This document shows positions 31,684 to 40,435 of a stretch of DNA of 64,000 nt, piece after piece. Within the stretch, counting starts at the first letter, position 1, and each line of letters begins with the position of its first letter. The position numbers and the translations under genes were made by a program. Origin of the DNA: DATBGS01 sp036557885. Lineage in GTDB: Bacteria; Chloroflexota; Ktedonobacteria; Ktedonobacterales; DATBGS01. The notes beneath the pieces are model-generated. The model was not told where the DNA came from and did not search any database. It worked only from the letters and a program-made list of their open reading frames with translations. Location: assembly GCA_036557885.1 (NCBI GenBank), contig DATBGS010000165.1, positions 281,974 to 345,973 on the forward strand. The letters run 5' to 3'.

Positions 31684-33204
31684 ATGGACTCTGCATCTCC
31701 CGCCCCTCTGCCGCTCAATGACATCTGCCCCAATCATAAATGGTGGGTGCTGGTGACGGTGGTCTTTGGCGCTTTTGTGAGCATCCTCGATTCCACCATC
31801 GTCAACACGGCGCTGCCCACCATCCAGCATGATCTACACGCCAACCTGCATCTGGCTTCGTATGTTGCCACCGCGTATATTCTGGCGGCAGGGGCAGTGG
31901 TGCCGCTTTCGGCGTTTCTTTCCAACCGCTTTGGTATCAAGCGCACGTATCTGGTTTCTCTGGCTGTCTTCACTGTCAGTTCAGCGCTGTGCGGGCTGGC
32001 GCCCAACATCTGGCTGCTGATCATCTTTCGTGTGCTCCAGGGAGCAGGCGGCGCCGCGCTCTTTCCGCTGTCGTTTGCCATCCTCTTTGCCGTCTTTCCA
32101 GAAGAGGAGCGTGGCAAAGCGAATGGTATCTTTGGCATTCCGGTGCTGGTGGCGCCAGCCATCGGCCCGACGCTGGGCGGCTATCTGGTGGAGTACCTGG
32201 ACTGGCACTGGGTCTTTTACGTGAACGTACCCATTGGAATTATTGGCATTGCGCTTGGCTGGCGCATTCTGCACGAATATGTGGCGCAGCCCCAGCGCCG
32301 CTTTGACTTCCCTGGCTTCTTCCTGGCAGCGACAGGCCTGGGTCTGCTGCTCTTTGGCCTCTCGAATCTGGCATACGATGGATTGGGCAATGGCCTTACC
32401 GTCTCCGGGCCAATCGTCGTCTCGCTCGTCTTGCTGGGGCTGTTTCTGTGGGTGGAACCGCGCCGCGCTGAGCCGCTGCTTGATCTGGGCTTCTTCAGGT
32501 GGCGGAACTTTGCTGTTGGGAATGTGATCACCTGGATTGCCACGATTGGGCTGTTTGTTCCGGCTTTTCTGCTGCCACAATTCTTGCAGACTCTGCTTGG
32601 CCTCACGCCATTTGATGCCGGGCTGCTGCTGCTCTGGCAGGGCATCGGGGCTATTGTGGGCACGATCACCAGCGGCTTTGTGTATAACCGCCTGGGGCCA
32701 CGAGCGCTTATTATCGCTGGCGCCAGCTTTACCCTGGTGACGGGGATATTCCTGGCAAATTGGGTCACCACCCCCATAGGGGGTGCGGCAGCCGCCGCGT
32801 TAAGCGTCTTGCCCTGGATTTTGCTGCCGCGCGGCTTTGGCCTGCCCATCTTGACGCAGCCCACCAACACCGTTTCCCTGACGGGCGTGCAGGGGCCAAA
32901 ACTGCCGGAAGCTACAACGCTCAACGTCGTGGCCCGCAATGTCACCGCTTCGCTGGCTATCGCTGTGATGACCAACATCTTGCAGCAGCGCACGACGATC
33001 TATCTTACTCAACTTGGCTTATCGGCGCTCCAGGTGGCGCAGGCTACCGAGTTGGGCGCGGGGGCCAGCGAGCCGCTGGCGGCGCGACAGGCCCAGGCAC
33101 TGGCGTACCACGATGTGTTCCTCATTACGGCGCTCTCCATCATTCCGGCTTTTATCCTGGCGCTGTTCCTCAAACCACCTCCCAGGAAAGCGCACCGCTT
33201 GTAG
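31684..33204 (+). CDS. DHA2-type MFS drug/proton antiporter
   Basis: 506 residues from ATG 31684, after CAAGGAGAATC; an ATG at 31639 is in frame but inferior. Fourteen hydrophobic segments are expected and visible. The DHA2 hallmarks are present: GAFVSILDSTIVNTALPTI in helix 1, FRVLQGAGGAALFPLS (motif C-like) and LGGYLVEYLDWHWVFYVNVP (motif C/D). It probably exports drugs or other small hydrophobic molecules. No regulator is adjacent. Confidence 0.92.
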   Translation: MDSASPAPLPLNDICPNHKWWVLVTVVFGAFVSILDSTIVNTALPTIQHDLHANLHLASYVATAYILAAGAVVPLSAFLSNRFGIKRTYLVSLAVFTVSSALCGLAPNIWLLIIFRVLQGAGGAALFPLSFAILFAVFPEEERGKANGIFGIPVLVAPAIGPTLGGYLVEYLDWHWVFYVNVPIGIIGIALGWRILHEYVAQPQRRFDFPGFFLAATGLGLLLFGLSNLAYDGLGNGLTVSGPIVVSLVLLGLFLWVEPRRAEPLLDLGFFRWRNFAVGNVITWIATIGLFVPAFLLPQFLQTLLGLTPFDAGLLLLWQGIGAIVGTITSGFVYNRLGPRALIIAGASFTLVTGIFLANWVTTPIGGAAAAALSVLPWILLPRGFGLPILTQPTNTVSLTGVQGPKLPEATTLNVVARNVTASLAIAVMTNILQQRTTIYLTQLGLSALQVAQATELGAGASEPLAARQAQALAYHDVFLITALSIIPAFILALFLKPPPRKAHRL

Positions 33205-33209
33205 CCCAG

Positions 33210-33262
33210 GGGAACGCCCGGCAGGGACGCCGGGGGTACCCCCAGAGGGGGCACGGCAAGGG
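33210..33262. repeat. palindromic repeat copy
   Basis: GAACGCCCGGCAGGGACGCC plus GGGGGTACCCCCAGAGGGGG and CACGGCA, between the MFS and sulfite-oxidase-like genes. Confidence 0.7.
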
Positions 33263-33330
33263 GATGGCATGCAATTTGAAGCTTTTGGGCATGAGCAAGT
33301 AGAAATCATCTGGAGGGAAGGAATCGCCTT

Positions 33331-34428
33331 ATGAGTATGACGTATGAAGCTGCGCAGGCCAGACCCAACGCCTCGCGGGAGCCAGACCGCTCCCAACTTC
33401 ACGTGCTGAGTGAAGCGCCATTTAACGCGGAGGCGCGGCTGACGAATCAGGCAGGGACGATTACACCCAACACGGCGTTTTATGTGCGCTCGCACCTGCT
33501 AGATCAGCCCCGGATGGAGGCGGCGGGCTGGCGGCTGCGCGTGGAAGGCGAGGTGCAGCGCGCGCTCGCGCTGAGCTACGAGGAACTGCGCGCGCTGCCG
33601 GGACTCAGTTTGGTGGTGACGCTGGAATGCGCGGGGAATGGCCGCGCCTACATGAACGGCCAACCCCAGGGCGAACTCTGGCACTATGGCGCGGTGGGCA
33701 CAGCGGAATGGACGGGCGTGCCGCTGGGGGTGGTGCTGGGGCGGGCGGGGCTGGAGCCATCGGTGCAGGAAATTGTGATTGAGGGAGCTGATCACGGGTA
33801 TCATCCAGAAAGCAAGCAAGAGCGCATCTATGCGCGCAGCCTGCCCCGCCATATTGCAGTGCATCCAGATACGCTGCTGGCCTACGCGATGAATGGCGAG
33901 CCACTCCCCTTTGCGCATGGCTTCCCGCTGCGGCTGATTGTGCCCGGCTGGTATGGCATGGCTGCGGTGAAGTGGGTGACGCGCCTGCATGCCAGCGCGC
34001 TGCCGTTTCAGGGCTACTTTCAGACGGAGCAGTATGTGCTGATTGAGAAAGCAAGCGCAGAAAAGCGCCCACTCACGCGGATACGCCCGCGCTCGCTTAT
34101 CCTTTCGCCAACTGAGGGCGAGCGGCTGGCACGTGGGTGGCAATGGCTAAAGGGCGTGGCCTGGTCCGGCGCGGCCCGCATCAAGCGGGTAGAGGTGAGC
34201 CTGGATGGAGGCGTCACCTGGCAAGCAGCCGAATGGTCAAGCAGAGCGTTGCCCTATGCCTGGCGAGGCTGGCAGCTTCCTTGGGAAGCCACAGCGCCCG
34301 GGCCAGTGACTCTGAGCAGCCGCGCCACGGATGCAGCGGGCAATACCCAGCCACTTGAGGCGGAGTGGAACAAGCTGGGCTATGCCAACAACGCGATACA
34401 GCAGGTACACGTGACCGTTGCGGATTGA
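33331..34428 (+). CDS. sulfite-oxidase-like molybdopterin enzyme
   Basis: 365 residues. The molybdenum-binding SUOX-type domain spans about 30-245, with LVVTLECAGNGRAYM carrying the Cys ligand of molybdenum (about residue 96), EWTGVPLGVVLGRAGL, YARSLPRHIAVHPDTLLAYAMNGEPLP and GFPLRLIVPGWYGMAAVKW. The C-terminal Mo-co dimerisation domain contains VKGVAWSGAARIKRVEVSLDGG. There is no Tat signal peptide and no heme domain, so it is a cytoplasmic, stand-alone enzyme. The substrate could be sulfite or an S-/N-oxide. Confidence 0.9.
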   Translation: MSMTYEAAQARPNASREPDRSQLHVLSEAPFNAEARLTNQAGTITPNTAFYVRSHLLDQPRMEAAGWRLRVEGEVQRALALSYEELRALPGLSLVVTLECAGNGRAYMNGQPQGELWHYGAVGTAEWTGVPLGVVLGRAGLEPSVQEIVIEGADHGYHPESKQERIYARSLPRHIAVHPDTLLAYAMNGEPLPFAHGFPLRLIVPGWYGMAAVKWVTRLHASALPFQGYFQTEQYVLIEKASAEKRPLTRIRPRSLILSPTEGERLARGWQWLKGVAWSGAARIKRVEVSLDGGVTWQAAEWSSRALPYAWRGWQLPWEATAPGPVTLSSRATDAAGNTQPLEAEWNKLGYANNAIQQVHVTVAD

Positions 34429-34447
34429 CCGGCAGGATGCGGGGCCG

Positions 34448-35554
34448 TCACCCACGCACTCCACGCATATACGCTTTCATCAGCGCGCGCGCTTCGCCGC
34501 GAATGTACTCTAAAAGTTGGGCATGCTCTGCCGGGGTGAGCGAGGCCAGCGGCGCTGCGTGCTGCTCGCCAAGCTGCTCCAGCACATCCTCCACCAGCAG
34601 GCGAAAGACCTGCTGTGCACGTTTGCCATCGCCGGGCGTCAGCGCGCCCAACTTGGAGACGGCGCTCTGCAAGCGGTTGGCCGTCACCAGATTGAAGGCT
34701 TCCCAGGTGAGCAGGTCAAGCGTGCTTTGTTCTGCGGTGGAGCGCGGCGTCACCCATTTTTCGGCCTGATGAAACCGCTGATCTTCGGCAAACTCCGCGA
34801 TCTTGCGCTTGAGCAGGGGGCGGCTCATGCCCTTGCCACTGGGCAGCAGGATGGTCTTGAGCGACTTGATGACGACGCCTTCGGCTTTGTTTTCGGTGGG
34901 CAGCGGCGGCAGGCCCAGCAGTTTTGGGATGGTGGACGGGAAGCCCAGGGGATAGCTCAGCGCCTCCTGAAAGCTGCCAATCAAGAGCGGGCGGGCGTAG
35001 AAGAGGCCCGCCTGCTCCAACAGCTTCGTGGCAACGTCATAATCCAGATACGCGCGGGGCTGGCCCTGGCTGTCATCTTCAATGGCTATATCAAAGGCGC
35101 AAAACTCAATCGAGGGGGCATAGGCGATGCCCGTCTGGATGGGCTGGACGGTGAGGTCCGGCGGCACATCGGGATGGGGATAGCTGCCGCCAAACAGTTC
35201 GCCATAGATGAGCACCCGGCTTGCTCGTAGCCCCGCCGTCCCTGGCGGGGTATTGCCCGGCGGGGACGCCGGGGGTACAAGCGTAAACAGATCGAGGATT
35301 TTCTGGCGCAGGCGGGCGGCAACAGCCTGATAGCCGAAAAAGTCATCGCGCGGGCCAAGCATCTGCTTGCGGCTGGCGCAGCGCACCTCTTTGCCATCGG
35401 TGAGGAAGCAGAAGTTGGCGCCGTGTATCTTTTCCATGACGACCCACTGCGCTTTCTCCAGGGCGCGTGTCGCGGCTTCATCTCGATAGAGTTGATCCAA
35501 CGATTCGGCAATCTTCTCGTAGCTGGTGAAGGGCCAGCGTTGCGGTGGAGTCAT
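34448..35554 (-). CDS. Rnl2-like RNA ligase-family protein
   Basis: 368 residues. Nucleotidyltransferase motif I appears as VVMEKIHGANFCFLTDG (Lys about 43, KxHG type), followed by EVRCASRKQMLGPRDDFFGY (motif Ia/II), LIYGELFGGSYP (motif III), IEFCAFDIAIED (motif IIIa) and EGVVIKSLK (motif IV/V). This order matches the Rnl2-type RNA ligase family, which seals RNA breaks using ATP. Between motif Ia and III about 20 residues (PPASPPGNTPPGTAGLRA) are encoded by dispersed repeats. A helical C-terminal domain follows. It stands alone; the substrate is unknown. Confidence 0.82.
   Translation of the reverse strand: MTPPQRWPFTSYEKIAESLDQLYRDEAATRALEKAQWVVMEKIHGANFCFLTDGKEVRCASRKQMLGPRDDFFGYQAVAARLRQKILDLFTLVPPASPPGNTPPGTAGLRASRVLIYGELFGGSYPHPDVPPDLTVQPIQTGIAYAPSIEFCAFDIAIEDDSQGQPRAYLDYDVATKLLEQAGLFYARPLLIGSFQEALSYPLGFPSTIPKLLGLPPLPTENKAEGVVIKSLKTILLPSGKGMSRPLLKRKIAEFAEDQRFHQAEKWVTPRSTAEQSTLDLLTWEAFNLVTANRLQSAVSKLGALTPGDGKRAQQVFRLLVEDVLEQLGEQHAAPLASLTPAEHAQLLEYIRGEARALMKAYMRGVRG
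35224..35283. repeat. palindromic repeat inside the RNA ligase gene
   Basis: GTAGCCCCGCCGTCCCTGGC plus GGGGTATTGCCCGGCGGGGA and CGCCGGGGGTACAAGC, in frame with the leftward gene, between ligase motifs. Confidence 0.85.
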
Positions 35555-35575
35555 GGCTTGGGTGGCTCCTTGGCC

Positions 35576-36091
35576 TCATCTTTGTTTGGCTTTTCCTCTC
35601 TTTGGCTGTACCTGATCGCCTGTTTCTATCGGGCGCCGCGAGAAGAAATGAACGATGGCTTCCCCAGCTTTAACCAGGAAGTAGAAGCTGCCAAACCCCA
35701 AAAAGTTGAGCGGCCAATACCAGAGCGACAAAAAATCTGCAATCCTGGCATTCTGGGGATTGTCTGGGTTATAGAGAATTGGCACGCGCTGCCCAATAAT
35801 AAATTTGTAAGGGATGAAAATGCTCATGGTGACGGTGACGGCCTCTCCATCTGCCGCCGTAAAGTCCACCGTTGGGGTACATCCGTACTTTTCTTTCAAA
35901 CACGCGGTGACGGTGCCAGTGGTGGCTGCGGCATTGTTGAGAAAAAGCAGCGAGTCAATGAGAACGAAGAGGCCAAGCACCAGAAGAATCAGGCTGAAGA
36001 TCATAACAGCGGCCTCAGGATTTTTTGCAAGACGCTTCCTTGTAGAACCCTTCTTTTTTCTCGTGACCAGACGCTCGGAGTGCCTTTGCAT
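35576..36091 (-). CDS. DUF3592 membrane protein
   Basis: 171 residues. A basic N-terminus (RKKKGSTRKRLAK) precedes a first hydrophobic helix (VMIFSLILLVLGLFVLIDSLLF); the extracytoplasmic domain has TGTVTACLKEKYGCTPTVDFTAADGE-type sequence, VGQ-like IIGQRVPILYNPDNPQNARI (the DUF3592 signature) and a second helix (WYWPLNFLGFGSFYFLVKAG). Function unknown in the family. Its start is 21 bp upstream of the RNA ligase in the same direction. Confidence 0.75.
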   Translation of the reverse strand: MQRHSERLVTRKKKGSTRKRLAKNPEAAVMIFSLILLVLGLFVLIDSLLFLNNAAATTGTVTACLKEKYGCTPTVDFTAADGEAVTVTMSIFIPYKFIIGQRVPILYNPDNPQNARIADFLSLWYWPLNFLGFGSFYFLVKAGEAIVHFFSRRPIETGDQVQPKRGKAKQR

Positions 36092-36331
36092 CCTCTGGTT
36101 GACCTCCTTGGGAGGATACGGCGCCAGGTGCAGATACTGGTGCCTCGCTCCTTTCCTTTAGTATACGCATGAGCGCCAGCTTTGTTTGGTGGGACACTGC
36201 AAGCGTTGCCCTGTGCGATAATGAGGCGGCAAATCTCTTGGAATAGCGATTGCATGCGAAGCGTTAGAAACGCAGTGCAGGCAAGGTGCCCGCGCTGCAA
36301 CGATACAGCGATACAAGGAGCTTCTAACACA

Positions 36332-37021
36332 ATGGCTGAGACGCCAACCGTTGAAGAATTGACACGCAATGCCCACCTGCGGCAAGAGATTGAGGCGCAG
36401 ATTATCAAGCGCTTTGCGCCAGAAGACGAGGCGCTGCGCGAGACGCTGGCCGCGCAAAAGCGCGCCGGGCTGCCAGAAATTCAGATTTCGCCCATTCAGG
36501 GCCGCTTTTTGCAGGTGCTGGCTGCTGCCTGCAACGCCAAAAAGATTCTGGAGATTGGCGCGTTGGGTGGCTACAGCGGCATCTGGCTGGCCCGTTCGCT
36601 CCCTGCTGGCGGTAAGCTGATCACGCTGGAGCTTGATCAAAAGCACGCCGAAGTGGTACGCGCCGCCTTTGCTCGCGCGGGCGTGGCAGACCGCGCCGAG
36701 GTGCGCGTCGGGGCGGCCATCAACTCGCTGCCCACGCTTCAGAGCGAGGCACCCTTTGATCTGATCTTTATTGACGCAGACAAGGGCGGCTATCCCGCGT
36801 ATCTGGAGTGGGCTATCAAGCTGGCACGACAGGGCAGCATCATTGTGGCAGATAACTGCGTTCGCTTTGGCCGCCCCTTTCAGGAGCCGCCGCCCGACGC
36901 TGACAACGCCGGGGTTGCGACGTATAACCAGCAGATTGCCAGCAATCCGCATCTGCGCTCCATCCTGCTCCCTAATGATGACGATGGCATGGATGGATTT
37001 GCAGTTTCCGTAGTCGTCTAA
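36332..37021 (+). CDS. class I SAM-dependent O-methyltransferase (CCoAOMT-like)
   Basis: 229 residues from ATG 36332; the AAGGAG site lies 11 nt upstream. Motifs of the O-methyltransferase family 3: SPIQGRFLQVLAAACNAKKILEIGALGGYSGIWLA (SAM loop, split here for length), ITLELDQKHAEVVRAAF, FDLIFIDADKGGYPAYLEWAI with the metal-binding Asp, IVADNCVRFG and DDDGMDGFAVSVV. These enzymes methylate catechol-type hydroxyls in a divalent-metal-dependent manner. The substrate is unknown. The deoxyhypusine-synthase-like gene starts 26 nt downstream, so the two may form an operon. Confidence 0.88.
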   Translation: MAETPTVEELTRNAHLRQEIEAQIIKRFAPEDEALRETLAAQKRAGLPEIQISPIQGRFLQVLAAACNAKKILEIGALGGYSGIWLARSLPAGGKLITLELDQKHAEVVRAAFARAGVADRAEVRVGAAINSLPTLQSEAPFDLIFIDADKGGYPAYLEWAIKLARQGSIIVADNCVRFGRPFQEPPPDADNAGVATYNQQIASNPHLRSILLPNDDDGMDGFAVSVVV

Positions 37022-37047
37022 GAAAGTCAGGTCAGCAAAGCAGAGAG

Positions 37048-38223
37048 ATGAGCACTCCACATCATCATCACCCACATAAACCACAGCCGCGCCACAACGA
37101 CCAGAGCGACGGCCCGGCAGGAACGCCGGGGCTACAAGCAGCGGCGGAGGGCCAGGGCTATCTGAGCGGACAGCCGATTCTGCCGCAGCGCTTGCGCCCG
37201 GATATGACCGTTGCCGAACTGGTGGATGGCGCGTTCCAGGCATATAACGCGGCCCGTCTCAACGAAGCCTGCCGCCTGTACGCCGAGCAGATGCTGGACC
37301 CGGCGCAGGATGTCACTGTTGGCCTGACGATGGCGGGCGCGCTGACGCCTGCCGGTCTGGGCGGGAGCATCCTGACGCTGATGGAATACGGCTTTGTGGA
37401 TTTCATCATCAGCACGGGCGCCAACCTGTACCACGATATTCACCACGCGCTGGCCTATTCGCTGCATCGCGGCACGTTCGCGCTGGATGATACCGAGCTT
37501 CAGCGCGAGGGCGTCATTCGCATTTACGACATTCTCTTTAAGGACAGCGTGCTGCTGGATACCGATGCGTTCCTGCGCGAGGCGTTCAAGTCGTTCCCAG
37601 ACCGGCCCATGTCCACCTCAGAACTGCATTATCTGATCGGCAAGCGGCTGCTGGAGGTGGGCGTCAAGCCGGAATACTCCATTCTGGCGCAGGCGGCGGC
37701 CTGGAACGTGCCGATCTATACCTCGTCGCCGGGCGATTCTTCGATTGGGATGAATGTGGCCCGCCACGCGCTGGATGGCTCGCGGCTGACGCTGGACCCG
37801 ATGCTAGATGTCAACGAGACGACGGCCATTGTGCTCAACGCCACCAAAAACGGCGTAATCATCCTGGGCGGCGGCTCGCCCAAAAACTTCTATCTGCAAA
37901 CGCAGCCGCAGCTTTGGGAAGTGCTGGGCATCAACAAGGGCGGGCACGATTACTTCATCCAGATCACCAGCGACGCGCCGCATTGGGGCGGGTTGTCTGG
38001 CGCGACTCCTTCAGAGGCGGTTTCCTGGGGCAAGATCAAGCCCGATCAACTGCGCGACACGGTTGTCGTGTATGGCGATAGCACCATCGCCTTGCCCATC
38101 CTCAGCGCGTATGCCATCAGCAAGGCGAAGCCGCGCTCGCGCCGGGGTCTTTACGCGCAGCGTGAAGCACTGCTGGAGAACATGCGGAAAGAATACGAGC
38201 AGGGCAAGCTGATTCGGAAGTAG
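37048..38223 (+). CDS. deoxyhypusine-synthase-family protein
   Basis: 391 residues. NAD-binding segments of the DHS family are present: LTMAGALTPAGLGGSILTLM, VDFIISTGANLYHDIHHAL, YTSSPGDSSIG, KNGVIILGGGSPKNF and INKGGHDYFIQITSDAPHWG, then GATPSEAVSWGKI, where the enamine-forming Lys of eukaryotic DHS aligns by eye. In bacteria without eIF5A this family is thought to act on polyamines (homospermidine-synthase-like) or other amines. The His-rich N-terminus (HHHHPHK) could bind metal. Residues about 22-32 (DGPAGTPGLQAA) come from a dispersed repeat. Confidence 0.88.
   Translation: MSTPHHHHPHKPQPRHNDQSDGPAGTPGLQAAAEGQGYLSGQPILPQRLRPDMTVAELVDGAFQAYNAARLNEACRLYAEQMLDPAQDVTVGLTMAGALTPAGLGGSILTLMEYGFVDFIISTGANLYHDIHHALAYSLHRGTFALDDTELQREGVIRIYDILFKDSVLLDTDAFLREAFKSFPDRPMSTSELHYLIGKRLLEVGVKPEYSILAQAAAWNVPIYTSSPGDSSIGMNVARHALDGSRLTLDPMLDVNETTAIVLNATKNGVIILGGGSPKNFYLQTQPQLWEVLGINKGGHDYFIQITSDAPHWGGLSGATPSEAVSWGKIKPDQLRDTVVVYGDSTIALPILSAYAISKAKPRSRRGLYAQREALLENMRKEYEQGKLIRK
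37108..37140 (+). repeat. palindromic repeat inside the deoxyhypusine-synthase-like gene
   Basis: GACGGCCCGGCAGGAACGCC plus GGGGCTACAAGC, in frame near the N-terminus, in a non-conserved region. Confidence 0.8.
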
Positions 38224-38250
38224 TGCGGCCTGGGGGCACGAACCGGCAAC

Positions 38251-38325
38251 GTTCCCCGGCAGGGACGCCGGGGCTACAAGCAAATACGCCCGTAGCCCCG
38301 GCGTCCCTGCCGGGGCTACAAGCAA
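38251..38325. repeat. palindromic repeat pair, possible terminator
   Basis: GTTCCCCGGCAGGGACGCCG plus GGGCTACAAGC, then GTAGCCCCGGCGTCCCTGCC plus GGGGCTACAAGC. The two copies are inverted and can form a stem of about 20 bp between convergent genes. Confidence 0.75.
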
Positions 38326-40110
38326 TTATTCTTGCTCCACTCTGGGTTCGCGGTTTTCTTCTCGCACGCCCTCTAGTCGCGGGGCTTCAATGCGCGGGCT
38401 TTCTTCTGGCCGCTTGGGAGAGAGCGAACTGACGGATTTTTGCATCTGAACCACCCAGCCGGAGTGCTCGGTCTGCAACGCCTGCTCTGTTTCATCCACC
38501 AGCAGCTTAATTGTTTCTGGCACGTGCTTTCTCTCGGCTGGCAAGGCTTCCCAGGCATCCTTTACCCGTTCCAGACCCTCCGCTGCCAGATGATACTTTT
38601 TAAGCGTGGTTTCTATCTGCTCATTCTCCAGATAGACCGTTAGCGCAGTGAGCAGCGCCGTCGTCAGCACAATAAACAGGTCTTGCCCGATAGCCGCCAG
38701 GAACGTCCCAAGGCCGCCAAGGACATAGATCGCCCATTGGTTGCGAGTGAGGGTCTTTTGCAGCCTTTTGGTTTTGCTCCGGTAGAACCCCAACTGGTCG
38801 TCCAGGCGCAGGCGAATATACCCGCGTGGCGAAAGCAGCGTCAGCCCATTATCCACGCGCTGTGTGCTGTTTGGGGGGGGAATTGGCCCGCTGTAGCTGG
38901 GGACTGGTGAAATGCCCGCTTCCGAATCAGCAGCGCGCGTAAGCAGCTCATGCACGTGCAGAATGAAGACTTCTTCGGGTGAAGCTCCCATGTTCTCAGC
39001 AGCCGTATAGTGGTGCGCGAGCACCCGAAATCGGTAAATCTCTGCTTTGATGTGTTCAGCGCAAGAGCGAAACGTGACCCATTTGGAGCCAACGTGAAAG
39101 CGATGGGTTGCGGCCAGCAGAATGGAAACGACCACAGGAATGCCCACAATGAGCCAGTGCAGCCCTTGATCAATCACATCAGGCAAGTTCATCTCAAGCT
39201 GGAGTCGGAGGAATTTCTCCAACACGACAAGCAAGGTGCTCGCAACACCCAGAATCAGAATCCACTTGCGCAGGCGACGATATTCTGTTTGGTATTGCTT
39301 CGCGCTCTCATCATAGCGGGCAAAGTGCGTCCAGGCTTGCCTGAGCACGTTCACCCGCTCGATCTCGCGGATTAACAGGCGCCGCAGGTCGGTTGGCGAA
39401 CTGCTGAGCGAGAGGGGGTAAAGCCGCCCGCCAGTCAGGATGAGATTTATTTCTGCTGGAGTAAGAAATTGACGTGTTGCACGGGTCGCCAGTTCTTCCG
39501 CCAGGCCGCCGCTCTCTTGAAGCGCTACAATCGGCCAGCCCGACTCCACCGCATTCAAAACCACAGGCACGGTGCTTTCGTCCCCGCCAACCACCACCAG
39601 GACCACCGGAATACTCTTCCCCAACGCGGAGGTCAGCGCAAATAAGGTATCGTTCATATCGCCCGGCGCTTCTCCAGGGGCAAGCACAAACGCAAAGTGG
39701 CGATCCGCGCCAAGCGCTGCCCAATCTGGCGCTTGTGTGGCGGCAGGTTGGCCGGGGAATACCGCGCCACGCGGCGCAATGCCTACCAGTGTTGCCGCTC
39801 CCTCGCTGCTAACAATACCATCGCCCAGATAGTGACGTGTCACGCTCTGGGTGGTCGCATCCAGCACCATTGTCCCTTCGTGGAGATTGGCGCCCGTAAT
39901 TCCGCGCCCCAGATGCCACTGGAGCCGGTCTGCCGCTTTTTGTGAGAGGTTCTCCCCGCCCGCCACGATGATGAGCGTGGCGGGCTGGCCCAGGCCAAGC
40001 TCTTTTACAATCTTTTCGGCCTGGAGTGGCGCCGTTGCCAGCGCCATTTTTGGGCCTGCTCGCCGGGATGTGACCGCCGTTGCTTTTTTGCTCTCCTTTG
40101 CCTGGCTCAT
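38326..40110 (-). CDS. LSDAT-SLATT membrane protein, putative nucleotide-sensing effector
   Basis: About 594 residues from ATG 40110; earlier in-frame starts at 40146 (ATG) and 40230 (TTG) are possible. An N-terminal Rossmann-like domain (TLIIVAGGENLSQKAADRLQ, AATLVGIAPRGAVF, DDTLFAL-like MNDTLFALTSALGKSIPVVLV, VVGGDESTVPVVLNAVESGW) resembles the LSDAT/SLOG domain of TRPM channels. Two SLATT/DUF4231-type two-helix modules follow (WILILGVASTLLVVLEKFL with LHWLIVGIPVVVSILLAA; WAIYVLGGLGTFLAAIGQDL with LTTALLTALTVYLE). Published genomics proposes such fusions as nucleotide-gated pore effectors in conflict systems. No partner gene is adjacent. The assignment is by motif pattern. Confidence 0.7.
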   Translation of the reverse strand: MSQAKESKKATAVTSRRAGPKMALATAPLQAEKIVKELGLGQPATLIIVAGGENLSQKAADRLQWHLGRGITGANLHEGTMVLDATTQSVTRHYLGDGIVSSEGAATLVGIAPRGAVFPGQPAATQAPDWAALGADRHFAFVLAPGEAPGDMNDTLFALTSALGKSIPVVLVVVGGDESTVPVVLNAVESGWPIVALQESGGLAEELATRATRQFLTPAEINLILTGGRLYPLSLSSSPTDLRRLLIREIERVNVLRQAWTHFARYDESAKQYQTEYRRLRKWILILGVASTLLVVLEKFLRLQLEMNLPDVIDQGLHWLIVGIPVVVSILLAATHRFHVGSKWVTFRSCAEHIKAEIYRFRVLAHHYTAAENMGASPEEVFILHVHELLTRAADSEAGISPVPSYSGPIPPPNSTQRVDNGLTLLSPRGYIRLRLDDQLGFYRSKTKRLQKTLTRNQWAIYVLGGLGTFLAAIGQDLFIVLTTALLTALTVYLENEQIETTLKKYHLAAEGLERVKDAWEALPAERKHVPETIKLLVDETEQALQTEHSGWVVQMQKSVSSLSPKRPEESPRIEAPRLEGVREENREPRVEQE

Positions 40111-40291
40111 CGCGCCCTTACCCTTTCTCTCCTGGGAAACCTCCATCCGTTCCCCAGGCGGAGGTGTGCCCAACAGGTCGTCTTTTAGATGAGTTTGGGC
40201 TATTGTAACAAGAGAGGGCATGCGGCGCAAGAGGGAGCGTGGCTGGCGGTTAATGAAGTTTTATCAAATAACACGGCCACATGCCACGCCG

Positions 40292-40432
40292 CCTGGCGAC
40301 TAAAGATCGCGGCTAGGGGCCTTCGGCCACCAAGTCCCTCTTCAGGGACTCCCCACCCCAGGGACGCCAGCGTTCGTCCTAACCCGCGCAGGCGGGCTTT
40401 GCGGCGTAGCCTCCAGGGGCGGGCTTTAGACG
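40292..40432. mobile_element. degenerate MITE relative
   Basis: The left end CCTGGCGACTAAAGATCGCG plus GCTAGGGGCC matches the 4435 element; the right end is decayed (GGGCTTTAGACGCACC). Internal palindromes AAGTCCCTCTTCAGGGACT and CCCGCGCAGGCGGG occupy the same positions as in the 4435 copy. Confidence 0.65.
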
Positions 40433-40435
40433 CAC

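Noticed and set aside
33331..34428. Nitrate reductase
   Set aside because: The SUOX fold is shared, but no heme or FAD domain is present, so only a sulfite-oxidase-like call is justified.
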